The notes under the pieces were generated by a model. That model was not told the DNA's origin. It did no database searches and worked only from the letters and a program-made list of their open reading frames with translations. A stretch of DNA of 64,000 bases from Lindgomyces ingoldianus (lineage: Eukaryota > Ascomycota > Dothideomycetes > Pleosporales > Lindgomycetaceae). Location: NCBI RefSeq assembly GCF_010093535.1, contig NW_022985189.1, positions 655,245 through 719,244 of the forward strand, given 5' to 3'. The position numbers were made by a program, and so were the translations under genes. How positions within the stretch are numbered: position 1 is the stretch's first letter; every line of letters starts with the position of its first letter. Positions 1 through 10,808 of this stretch are shown piece by piece.

Positions 1-1527
1 AGTGTAGTGTTATGTAGTATAAGACTGTATGCTTAACTATGTGTTCTATACTTACTTTTTAGGCTTAGTGTAATTAATCTATAGCTTTAAATTTATACAT
101 AAGAGTTTCTAGACTAGATAAAGTTTTCTAGTGTTAGTAAATAATAGTTATAGATCTAATTAAAATTATTTATAATATAGTATGTTAAGCCTAAGTTAAG
201 AATAAATAATTTTTTTAGCAGATATCTATTCTAGTTTAAATTAACTATAGCTATTAATGCAGCTACCTTAACTCTTAATACTTTCTAGCCTTTAAGTTAG
301 TCTTCTTATATCTCTAGCATAAGTGTATGTAAACTTTTTAGAATTAGTATTCTTAAATTATGTCTATACTGCCCTCTAAGTAGGCCTTAAAATTCTAAGT
401 TATGCTTATGCTTTAACGCTATAAGCTCTTTAACTCTCTTATTTAGCATCTACTAGTCTAGTGCTCTGTCTAGATAGACATAGAAGCAGTCCTTTAGTGC
501 ATAGATGTGTCTACATGTAAGACATTTAGTGCCTTCTATTTTAGCAGGTTTCTAGCTTAAAAATAACTTCTTATTATTTTCTTAATAACATTAATGTTAA
601 AGTTTACTTTATTTTCTTAATATTATAACTTCTACACTATAAGCGTTCTTATTTATGCCTTAGGTAGTTTTCCTACTTTTAGCAAGATATAATAAGTTAT
701 CTGTTGTAAAAGTAGCTTTATGCTTTTTTATATGTATTAGATAATTTAACATTATATATTTTTAAAAGCGCTTTATTATTTTTTTTAATTTATGTCTAGT
801 GTAAACTATCTACTTTCCTAAAAGGTTGTAGACTTATAAAAAGCAACTTTATTTATAGTAGTTAGAAAGTCCTTTGCAACAGCATTAAACTACGTTATTT
901 CTAGAACATTTTATGTCTCTACTTCTGTAGCAGCGTAATTATACTCTGCTAGCTATAGGTCTTATATGCTTGCGTTTCTTAGCAGCTTTAAAGATGTATT
1001 ATATTAGTTACACATGTGTTTTTGTTTAAATTAGTTATTAACACCTACTATAGCTTTAAAGTTTATAATTCACTATCTAAGTAGTTAATCTAGGGAACAG
1101 CATGTACACTGCAGATGCGGGCTAACTGTTAACTAGATAAAGACAATAATCTGTTAAAGGCTTAATTACTCTCTTTTATAATTATGTCTATTACTCTTGT
1201 ACTTGTTAGCCTTAATCTTGTAGTATTTAATAGCTTCTTTAAAGGCTCTAACACTGCTTATTAATAGCTTGTTCATGTGCGTAGGCGTTTCAACGTTAGA
1301 GGCTGGTGAAAACTCAGCTATTAGCGGCATCTCTAGAGCTCTTGGTTTGGAGATTATTTAGATAGTTAACTTAGGATCCACTTGCGGCCAGATGCTGTGC
1401 GCTACACATCTCGATTGCAGCTGCATCATCCAGGCTCTGTAGTCAGTGTGGTCTCGAAGGACGACTGTCGCGTCTTGAGGAGGCTGGGTGGCCATTTTGT
1501 ATTAATGGAGGCACTGAGACTCTTAAT
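1..1527 (-). mobile_element. Ty1/copia-type retrotransposon, internal part (runs off window)
   Basis: AT-rich, RIP-degraded interior of an LTR retrotransposon lying on the minus strand; the LTR at 1528-1928 is its 5' LTR. Reading leftward from that LTR, a gag-like frame begins about 33 bp inside. Further left, near 490-530, the minus strand carries a short Cys/His cluster (CLTCRHIYALKDC), like the zinc knuckle of copia Gag. The LTR here is not flanked by matching 5-bp repeats (TTAAT on the left, CTACT on the right), as expected if the other LTR lies beyond the window. No RT or integrase is visible, because only the gag end is included. Confidence 0.7.
1081..1495 (-). pseudogene. copia Gag N-terminal region, RIP-inactivated
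   Basis: An ATG at 1495 (minus strand) opens 45 codons before the first stop at 1358-1360. The frame then continues with isolated TAA/TAG/TGA codons to about 1081. The first part contains the pattern D-Y-x-x-W followed by W-P-x-V-D-P, typical of the start of fungal Ty1/copia Gag (UBN2/DUF4219-like, known family features). A Lys/Tyr-rich helical stretch follows, as in those proteins. It lies directly inside the LTR, where gag belongs. The stops sit mostly at positions explained by CAG/CAA to TAG/TAA. It cannot make a functional protein. The superfamily call is by pattern only, since pol is out of view. Confidence 0.6.
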
Positions 1528-1928
1528 TATCAGATTAAAGCATTGTTTCTAGGCTTCCTAAGATAAATAATGGGTTTAGATATGATGTATAGGATGATGA
1601 TTAATTGTATTAATTTATCAATCCTTTTTCTGCTCTACTTGTGTTGCTCGGCTTTTTGCTTTGCCGATCCGAGTCCCTCGCGCACTTGCCCTATGCGCGA
1701 CCAGCTTGCAACATGCTGCAAAATGCTGCAACATGCTGCAAAATGCTGTAAAATGCTGCAAAATGCTGCAAAATGCTGCAAAATGCTGCAACATGCTGCA
1801 AAATGCTGCAATTTGCTGCAACATGCAGCAATTTGCAGCAACATACTGTTCGAGCTTATTGCTCGTACTATGTAGCAGCTTTCGTCAAGCGTTCCTCCTG
1901 TCTTGACAGTAGGTGCGCATATCTGACA
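1528..1928 (-). repeat. LTR of the copia element (family A, copy 1)
   Basis: A 401-bp LTR. Its ends are TATCAGAT (a TG-to-TA change at the tip) and ATCTGACA. The second copy, at 61730-62089 in inverted orientation, keeps perfect TGTCAGAT/ATCTGACA ends. Differences between the copies are largely transitions (G to A here), so this copy is more heavily RIPped. It contains a 10-bp minisatellite. To its right, the B1 gypsy LTR resumes after lacking exactly its first 20 bp, so the copia element inserted there. Confidence 0.85.
1711..1840. repeat. 10-bp minisatellite inside the LTR (13 units)
   Basis: Thirteen tandem 10-bp units of the type AAATGCTGCA / ACATGCTGCA / ATTTGCTGCA. The inverted LTR copy at 61.8 kb carries 8 units of the same kind. 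Because the period is not a multiple of 3, the repeat creates several short overlapping open frames with no coding value. Confidence 0.9.
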
Positions 1929-2086
1929 CTACTACTGTATGGAGCTAGGGAAGCAAGGTAGAGTAGGTCCGCTCTATTTCAGCTAAATTAGGATGGGGAG
2001 TGAAGGAGGCAAAGGGTTTTTGCAAGAGAAAAGCTTACGCAGCGCTAAGGCGCTAGCGCGCTTACTTAACTCTTAGCAAGGTTATA
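1929..2086 (-). repeat. B1 left LTR, first segment (5' 20 bp missing)
   Basis: Aligns to 21506-21671 of the right LTR. It is interrupted by the pogo-type element after the TA at 2085-2086 and resumes at 3926-3962. Confidence 0.85.
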
Positions 2087-3923
2087 ACGTAAGCCACTAC
2101 TCACCTGGCCACACCACTCATCCGGCAGCCCCACTAAAATTAACGTGACTCTCTTAACTAAAATGCCTCTACCACTACAGCAACAGCTCTAATTAGCGCA
2201 AAAAGAAGGCAGATTACTTCTAGCTGTCTCTATTTTTTAACGCTACTTAAATCTGTCTATTAATTGTGTTGCAGCTCTATATAACACGCCTTAATTATTG
2301 CTCTAAACGCGTCTTACAGGCGCCTAACTAAAGGCTGTTGCTAATGCAAAGAAATAAAAGCTATTACCTGTTAAAGAGCAGTCTCTTGTTAGCTAAATCC
2401 TAGACCTTAATTAGCAAGGATTTCCGCCCTATATTATTAACATGTGCTAAATAGCAGATGTTCTGCTCTAAGCTTGCGGCTAGGATCCTCCTCCTCCTTT
2501 AATTAGCAAGAACTAGGTATCACACTTTGTTAACACCTAGGCAGAGCTCTAGATTAAGTAGGACAGGAAGCTGCACTTCTAGCGCGCTCTCTGTTAAGAT
2601 CTAGTTAAGTTTAACGCCTAGTTTAAGCTAGTAGAGAACACGCGCCGCGCGTACAGAATACTAGACAATAATATCTACAATTTTAATAAGACAGAATTTA
2701 TAATAGGAGTTGCTAGTTATATATTAAAGGTTGTTACTAGCTCTAATTAAGTTAGACAAGTAGCTGCTATTTAACTTAGTAATTGCAAGTAGGTTATAAT
2801 AATTAAATGTGTTAACATGTCTAGGTGGTTAATCTTACTACTTATTATCCTTAGTGCTAAGCGCTATTAAGCTAGCTAGTATTGCAATATCCCTAGCAAC
2901 TAGACAATTGCAGTAAGTAACAACAGCTAGACAACTAATTAGCTAGGCCTGTCCTAGCTAGAGCACTTTAACAATTACACTAGATTGCGTATAGTTAGAG
3001 TTTATTAACTGCTTATACTTAACAGCTATAGTAGTTATGCAACGCTAGAGTTTAATCTATACTGCGCAGAGAACAAGATTATTAGTCTCTATATGCTAGC
3101 TTATAGCAGCCATCTTCTACAGCCTCTAGATGTTAGCTGCTTCGCGCTACTTAAGCAAGCATACAGACAGCAGGTGTTAGAGCTTGCGCGCAATTATATC
3201 TTCTATGTTAACAAGCAAGACTTTCTTGCTATCTACAAGCGTATTAGGCCTACTCTATTCTCTAAGCAGAGCATTAAAAGCAGGTTTTAGGCAACAGGTC
3301 TAGTCCCCTACTATCCTGATCACGTCCTGCAATTGCTTCCTCTAGTCAGAACGCTGTCTCTGCTGCCACAAGAAGCTAACAGAGAGAGACCTCTAGCTGC
3401 AGATACGCCGCGTACAGTTATCTAGCTTTAGCAGTAGGCCTAAATAATTTGTAACTGCCTTAGGCGTTAATTATAGAGCCCTACTAGCCTTGCAATTGCT
3501 TAAGTTGTTAAATTATGTAAAATTACAATGCAGAAAACTGCTATCCTTATAGAGGAAGTTACTAAGCTGTGTTAAGCTAATTAGCGCTAAGAGCAGAAGA
3601 GGCAACAGCAACAGCAGTATATTGCTACAGGAGGGACGCTCACAGGCCAGGAAGGTCAGAGGCTGGCTGCAGAGGCAGATAGGGCAGTCGAGGTGCATGC
3701 GCAGGCTCAGGCATCGCAGGTCTATCAGCGAGCACCACCAACCTGCTTAAAGTGCCACGTGCAAGGCTATAACAGGACTTAATGTAGAAGTAATTAGGAA
3801 TTTTTTATATATATATTTATATAGGTTTAATTTAGTTGTTGTTTAGCTATCTGTCAAAGAGTTGCTTTGACTTTGGTGGGGCTGCCAGATGAGTGGTGTG
3901 GCCAGGTGAGTAGTGGCTTACGT
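2087..3923 (+). mobile_element. pogo/Fot1-type DNA transposon (copy with DDE_1 domain)
   Basis: The 1837-bp element has about 52-bp terminal inverted repeats (2087-2138 and 3872-3923) starting ACGTAAGCCACTACTCACC, with one or two mismatches. It is flanked by a TA duplication (2085-2086 and 3924-3925). Removing it together with one TA restores the B1 LTR sequence to the same length as the other LTR. Size, TA target and the encoded DDE_1/HTH/zinc-knuckle order match the fungal Fot1/Pot2 branch of pogo elements. Confidence 0.9.
2160..3790 (+). pseudogene. pogo-type transposase, inactivated
   Basis: Plus-strand coding relic with many in-frame stops. The longest intact piece (3093-3290) carries the signature around SSHLLQPLDV, followed by KQAYRQQV, the C-terminal part of the DDE_1 (PF03184) transposase domain. 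The frame continues past its stop as a TGLVPY-like segment, typical just after DDE_1. Near 2240-2290 a short piece resembles the N-terminal Psq/HTH segment. Near 3740-3785 a Cys-x2-Cys...Cys knuckle is visible, as at the C-terminus of Fot1-like proteins. Many stops fall where CAG/CAA would fit. It is non-functional and is kept only as an element marker. Confidence 0.75.
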
Positions 3924-3925
3924 TA

Positions 3926-3962
3926 TAACTAGCAGTAGAGCTTAATAAGCAGCACTGTTACA
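3926..3962 (-). repeat. B1 left LTR, second segment
   Basis: Resumes the LTR after the pogo insertion and ends ...ACTGTTACA, matching ...ACTGTCACA at 21700. Confidence 0.8.
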
Positions 3963-4025
3963 TTACCCCCCTCTAAGGTAGGCTTATCCCTAAGTCTGTA
4001 GTTACGTATAATAATAACATGTATA

Positions 4026-5157
4026 ACGTACCTAACGGGTTGGCCGGCCACACGGGTTGGCCGGCCACTTTTGCCAAGCCCCCACCAAACTCTACCTATC
4101 TACATAATGCCTTAACAACAACACCAGATTAAATCTTCTAAAGAACGTCAGATATAGCTTGCTCTTTAGGCTCTTAAATAAGACTTAAAACTCTCCTTGC
4201 AACGCGCTGCAGCTATCTATAATGTCTCTTACACAACACTAAGCAATCAACGCGCTGGACAGCCTTCACAAGCAGAATGCTGGCCTAAATCAAGGAATCT
4301 AACTAAGCTTAAGAAAAAGGTAGTTGTTAAGTACATACTTAAGCTTATTACGCGCAGATTTCCCCCTAGGCTCGCAGCTGTAGCTAATATAGCTAATTCC
4401 TTGCCCGCAGAGCGCAATCTAGGCCAGGTTAGCTTAAACTAGACTAGTATGTGGGTTAAGCACTGCCCTAAGTTTATAATAAAGTTTAATTATAAGTATA
4501 ATTACAAGAGAGTGCTCTGTAAAGATCTAGAGGTTATCTAGGGCTAGTTTTGCCTAGTAGCTAACATAAAAGCTAAGTACAGTATCTAGGATAAAGACAG
4601 GTATAACTTTAATAAGTTAGGCTTTATAATAGGCTAGATATTAACTAGAGCAGTTGTTACAGCTTTAGAGAGACAAGGACAGCTAAAGGCAATACAGTAA
4701 GGTAATAGGGAGTAGACAACAGTTATCTAGGGCATTAACGCAACAAGGTGGGCTATAAGATCACAGAGCTTTAAGCAGCAAATAAGGCTGCCACGCAACA
4801 TAGATTGCATAAAAGAAAGCAAATTTAGGCAGAAGAGACCTTAATAGTTAAGGATAGGGCTTGTCTAACTGCTCTAAAGGAGTTTAGAGAGCGTAGTAAT
4901 AGGAAGAAGCTAAAGACACAGGTGCGCGCTAAAGGAGGTAAGCTAAGTTAAAGGCAATGCAGGCAGTGCAATTAAACTAGGCATAACTTGCGTATGTGTA
5001 AGCAAGTAGTAGAAGTAGACTCTAAATAATATCTTGTGTTATATTACTCTATATAGGGCCAAAGTGGGCTGTTTTGCGAGAGAATGGGGTGGTTTTGGTG
5101 GGGGCTTGGCAAAAGTGGCCGGCCAACCCGTGTGGCCGGCCAACCCGTTAGGTACGT
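4026..5157 (+). mobile_element. pogo-type element, internally deleted, with long TIRs
   Basis: A 1132-bp element with 64-bp, essentially perfect inverted repeats (4026-4089 and 5094-5157) starting ACGTACCTAACGGG, flanked by TA (4024-4025 and 5158-5159). Each TIR contains a direct duplication of a 16-bp unit built around GGCCGGCC. It is shorter than the neighbouring pogo copy because the catalytic middle of the transposase is missing. A related end fragment occurs at 25241-25370. Confidence 0.88.
4137..5020 (+). pseudogene. pogo-type transposase, N- and C-terminal parts only
   Basis: The intact frame at 4197-4442 matches the N-terminal helix-turn-helix and CENP-B-like segment of pogo transposases (pattern A-A-x-x-Y-N-V-x-x-T-T-L, then R-R-F-P-P-R-L). 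Downstream, with in-frame stops, are blocks like the beginning of DDE_1 (D-x-Y-N-F-N-x-x-G-F-x-x-G, then Q-x-G-N-R). After about 4800 the frame jumps to a Lys/Arg-rich tail with a Cys-rich end near 4950-5000, so the catalytic centre is deleted. It would depend on another copy for transposition. Confidence 0.7.
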
Positions 5158-8100
5158 TAGCGTGTTCTTACATGTATAGCGCGTTCTTTAGCCTTTATTA
5201 TACTCCCCTTTACTAGTAAGTTCTCTAGGCTAGTTATCCTTTCTTGTTGCCTCTAGGTTTTCTTCTGCCTTGTACGCTTATAGCTAGGCTTCTAACTGCG
5301 CTAGAGGACCTAGTTTATTTAGATATACATTATAAAAGTCTCTTACTTTATGCAAAGCTTCTATAAACCCTTAGGCGTTGTACTAGGTAGAGTTAGAGTT
5401 ATAGGCTACCTAGGAGACCTTATACTGCAGGTGGCAGTAGTAGAGATAGCCGTTAAAGATTTTCTATACAGGCTATTTAAAGTAACTATTAACATTAATA
5501 AGCTTTTTTTTAAGTTTAAGCTAGCCTAGCAGCGCTGTTAGTAATTCCTTTTATAAGCAGTCTGCGTAGAAGATGTTGTGCATGCGCATGTACAGTAGCA
5601 GCTTTAAGCAGTACAATTGTCTGTTTATACTTATAATAGGGTATAGTCTATACATCTAGTAGTTAAGCTTTTAACTAAAGTAACTTAAAGTAAATTTTTT
5701 AAGTATTATATACACTTTATTACCTACTATAAAATTTAGACTATTTTTTTTTTTATTTACCTAAGTTACTTATTACTACTAGGCCTATGTAATACCTTTT
5801 TAAGCTATCTTTATAGCAAGCTGCACTATGTTACACTAAGTTTTAGCATAGCTTTAGGCTTTTTTATGCAACATCTGCTTATATATAAAACTTAATTACT
5901 TAGTTTATTTCTTCTAGTTTTAATAGTAAGTTAGTTAGTAACTAAATTTAATTTTAAATAGTAATAGTCTAGTTATTTTATAAAGTAGTATAGCTTATGC
6001 CTAATCTATGCATAGCAGAAGGTCTAACTAGTTATTTTAGTAGTAGTTTATAAAAAGTTGTAAGCGCTAGTTAAAATACTAGTTTAGCACCTCTATATTA
6101 CTATCTGTTTATAAGTAGTAAAGTGTTAAAAGCTTTTACTTAATTTTTATAAGTTAGTAAAGCTTATTTATAAACTTTAAAGTAAATTAAAGGCCTTAAT
6201 TAAAGATAATAGACTTTAAAAGGCTAAAGATGTACTAGATGTAGTAATAGTATAAGTCTACTATGTCTTTTACTATTATTATTTTATAGTATAGTAGTAA
6301 AAAGCAGTGTTTACTTAAGTAGTCTACTACTATAAAAGTGTTATTATACTTTTTTTATCTAGTAAAAATAACTTAAAGTTTATAAAAACATTTTACTAGA
6401 CTTACTATAAAATAAGTAGTAAATTAAGTAGTCCTAAGGTTTTATTTTAAAGTGTGTAGCTTTATTAATAGGCCTTATATACTATAATATAGTTAGTAAT
6501 GTTTTAGCTTATGTAAAGCTAGTAGTATTAGTTACATAGTAGTTTTAAAGTTTTTTTTTTACTTAAGTAAGTAGTTACTTAAGTTATATAAACTACATAA
6601 ATAAAATAAGTTTATATAAAGTAAATAGCTAAAACTACTAGTTACTTACTATTATATGTAAGAAAGCCTTTACTTATAAGCTTTTATAGTGTCTTTGCTT
6701 TATTTTAGGACTACTTTTAATATAGCTATAGGCTTATATAGTTTTAGTTTACTTTAAAAACATAGTTAATTAGCATATAAAGCTTATTTAAAGATAAAGA
6801 AGCTATAAAAGTGTTACTAGTAGCTACTTTTATAGCATTTATAGCTAGTAGTCTTTTTATAGATTACTAAGCTAGGTTATCTACTATAGCTTTAACAGTG
6901 CTTAAGTTAATCTAGTGTACTATAAAAAAAGTGCATATATAAGCTGCTTTATTTTTATTTTTTTAAGTTTTTAGCTTTTTCTACTTTCTTAATAATAAGT
7001 CTACTACTATGTTTATAGTCTCTAGCTAGTAAGTAAGCTTTAGGTTGTAATTAGCTACTATTATAGCCTAGTATATTTACTATAAAGTAAGCTTATACTT
7101 AATTAAGAAGTACTTTAACACTTAATAGTTTATAAAAGTGCTAAATAGCTTAGTTATTTATAAGCTTATAAGCTAAGCTTACTACTTATATAAGTTTTAT
7201 ATTATAGTAAGTATTTTTTATTATAAATATTATAGTTTATCTAGAGCGCGCTTATAGTCTTTAAATAAAAGGCTACTAGTTACTAGAGTTTATTATCTTA
7301 TAGCTAGAAAAGCACACTTGCTACAACTCTGTTACTAGTGTCTATCTCTATGCGTGTCTAGTAGTAGGACAAGTAGTGCGTAAGGACAGTGTTTAATAGC
7401 ATTAAGTTCTTAGCTTAATTAAAAGCTACTAGCTTATATTCTTTAAAGTAGTACTAAGCACTACACTTAAGCAGCTTTATAAGTAGTTATATAATATATT
7501 TATAGTTCTTTAAAAATGCTTAGTAAAAGTTATAAAACTTTAGAAAAAATTATAAGCTCTTAATTAATATTAGTATAGGCTATTTATATACAGCTGCTAC
7601 CTTCTTTAGGTTCTTACACATGCTGTTAGTGCTAATAATTAGACTTAAAAACTTTATTTTTATAATAGTAAACTTACTTTTTTCAATATTTACTTAAAAG
7701 CTAGTGTCTAGTAGTTAATAAAGCACCTATACAACATGTTTCTTATGTTAGAATAAGTCTTCTAAGTAGATAAAAATGTTATTAAAGTATACTATATAAG
7801 TGTTATCTAGTAAGCTGTAAAGTACTTTATTAATATAGTGTTAAAACATAGCTAGTCTATTATATAAGCTAAATAGTAGTACGCAGTATTTATAGTTACT
7901 ATATTATGTTTAAAAAGTAGTAAGGTCTTCTACCTTTTTATTTAAACAGATACAGTAAAAAGCTTATTATATATCTAGCTTAGTAAACACTTTAGTACAC
8001 ACTAAGCACGTAAAAGTCTCTTAGATTAAGGGAATTAGGTATGTGTTTTTTTTTATAATTACATTAAGCTTTTAGTAGTTAACATAGAACTGCTACCCCT

Positions 8101-10500
8101 CTTCTAGCTTCTTAGTAAATAGCACTAAAGACGCATAGCTAGCGCTGCTGTGTATAATAAAACTATGTTATAAGTAATTATTAAAGTAAGTTTTAACTAG
8201 CTTAAGTTACTCCAGCAATATGCTATATAATAAGCTACTTAATAGTATATTCTTTACTATAAGCTAGATGTGATAGTTAACCTTTTTATAGTAAAGTAAA
8301 AGCTTATTAGAGTTCTTTTTAAAAAAAGTAAGCTAGCATAGCTCCTGCATATAATAGTGCTAGAAGCTTTTATTAAATTAACTAGTAAAGCTTTTTCTTT
8401 AGGTTAAGCTAGTTTATTTTTTTTAATAGTTCTAAATAAGCTTTTTTACTGTATACATACTTATATAACTAATAATAACTTCTTTTTATTAAGATTGTAA
8501 CATAAAGGTAGTAAGACTTATTATATTAATATTTAAACTAGCATTAATAAGTGTATTACATAATATAGTTAAGTTATAGTAATTTTTATAATAAAGTTAT
8601 AAGCTTAGCTTTAAAGTGCTAAGCTAGTTACACATCTTTTTAAAGTTCTTCTTATATATAAAATGCTTAGTTACTTTTTATTTACTTACTAGTTAAAGTG
8701 TAGCTACACTTATAAGTTTATTACAATTTTTAGTGTCTTTTTAGTAACTTAGGTTTATCTTTAAAAATAAGCTATATATAAAGATATTAATATTATGTTT
8801 ATAATTAATTAGCTTATTATTTTCTAGCTATCTTAGTGTATAGTTCTTATAGTTAATTTATACGCCTACTTTTTCTAGTAGCTTATAACTAATAATAAAG
8901 TTATAGTAACTAGTGTTATAGAGTATAAAGTATAATAGTATTTAGTAGCTATCTAGAACTAGATTAGCTTTAAAGTACTTATATACCTATTTATTTAGTC
9001 TATTATTATACTCTGCTAAAAGAACAGGTGCTATTTTAAAAAGCTTTACTTTAAGACTTTTCTTTACTATATATAAGTACTTGAGATAAAAAAGGTTATA
9101 GCTGCTTACACTAGTGTTAGTAAGGCTATTAAGCTTAATAGCTATCTTATTAGTAAAGATATAGTAGGGCAGCGTAAATAGCTTTCTGCTAAAAAGTAGC
9201 TGCTACAGGTTAAGACTAGAGGCTCTGTTATGCGTCTTTAAAAAAAAACTTTCTCTAAAGTAAAGCTTTCTTTAATAATAATACTTTTTTATTACCTAAC
9301 TTTATATCTAAGTTTATAGCTTTTATTAGCTTATTTTTTATATAAAAAAGTAAGTAGTTATAGCTAAAGTATCTTAACTTATAATAGGAATAGTATATAA
9401 TATTATTTTTAGCTATTAGTGTTAGCAGTAAAGTTATAACTTACACTAGTAAAGTAGTAACTTATAGTTATAAAATATTCTTATAAGTAAGCTTTTTTAA
9501 ACTTTTTTGCACACGCTAAGCACTAGTCTCTACAGCTACCTTTTATAAAAAGAATGTAATTTATTAGAACTAGTAGTAGTAGTTAAAGAAGCTTATTGCA
9601 GAGTTATAGCAGTAAATCTCTATGTGTACAGATAGTAAGCCTAAAAGGGCATTATAGATCTTGTCTTTCTATTAGTTTAGCAGTAGCTTAGCTTTATTAG
9701 CTAGTTAAGTAAACTAAGCTTTAAAGTTTTTAAAGTTCTAAAATAACTTTATTTTTAGCTAGTAAAGCTTAGCCCTAGCTTTAAAGCGCTAGTAGGTGTT
9801 AATAAAGGCTTTTTTAAAAAATTTAATAATGCTAGCAGCTATTACTTACTAGTTATGTTTCTTTATTACCTTAAAGTACAGTTATAAGTAGCTTAAAGCT
9901 TTTTTACTTATTTTTAATTTAGTGTAGTACACTTACACATTTTTATAGTTCTCTAAGTTACTATTTAAGAGGATAAAGTAGTTAGTGTTGTGCAGTAGCT
10001 TGCCTACTAGTAGGTTCTTCTAGTACTTAATGTTATAGTTATTATTACCTATAAATATAAGCAGGTCTACTACTTTAGTAAAGTGTTATAAGCCTTTTTT
10101 CTAGCTTTATAAGGTAAACTATGTAGTGTTTAGTATAGCTAAAGTTATAAGTTTAAAGCGCAGCTACTTTCTTAAAGTGCTTATAGTTAGTGCTACTATA
10201 AGTGCACTACTTATTTATTTTAAAAGGTATAAGTAAAAAGTGTCTATAAATGCTAGCTTAGGCAGGTTTTTTAAAGTAGTAGCTTTAATGTTTTAGTTAG
10301 CTAGCTTTACTAAGGCCTTATCTAGCAGCTTTTAAGATGTAGCTACCTGTTTCTAAGCCTCTAGTAGTTTCTTTTCTACCTTATTAAGCGCTTTTACTAG
10401 CGTGTTAGTATAGTTATAGAAGGTCTATGTTTTAAATATGTATTAAACTAGCTTATTTATAAAGACTACTTTTTTACTAGTTATAAGCATAGGTAAGGTA
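5158..10500 (-). pseudogene. B1 gypsy gag-pol interior, RIP-destroyed
   Basis: AT-rich stretch densely filled with TAG/CTA. It aligns by eye with the B2 interior at 10.9-16.4 kb. One example is 7200-7390, which corresponds to the RNase H stretch at 12.83-13.06 kb. Orientation is minus, as shown by the polypurine tract beside the left LTR. No open frame of useful length survives. The end of the interior lies across the R solo LTR, at 20670-21485. Confidence 0.7.
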
Positions 10501-10533
10501 ACAGTTGTAACGGCGCAGGCAAGACAATGGGTC

Positions 10534-10808
10534 TGTGATGACAAGCACTGTCTCTACTACCGTATAGAGCTGGGGAAGCATGGCAGAGTAGGTCAGCTCT
10601 ATTTCAGCTACACTAAGATAGAGAGGAGAAAGGGAGCTTTAAGGGCAGCTCTGCAGAAGAAGTGCTTACAGCGCTAAAGCGCTAGTAAGGACGCTAGCGC
10701 TAAGCAAACTAATAGCGTTGCGCTAGTTGCACCCCCTATATCCTAATTAGCTGCACAGGCAGCTTATTATGTAACGCGCGACAGAGCTCTCTGCGTAGGA
10801 CTGTCACA
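10534..10808 (-). repeat. B2 left LTR
   Basis: 275 bp, TGTGATGACA...TGTCACA. It differs from the right LTR mainly by transitions. It shares the central part with the 215-bp B1 LTRs, so B1 and B2 are two subfamilies. Confidence 0.9.

Noticed and set aside
1570..1961. Several overlapping open frames rich in Cys, Gln and Met on both strands
   Set aside because: They are translations of a 10-bp minisatellite inside an LTR; the same frames reappear in the inverted LTR copy at 61.7-62.0 kb.
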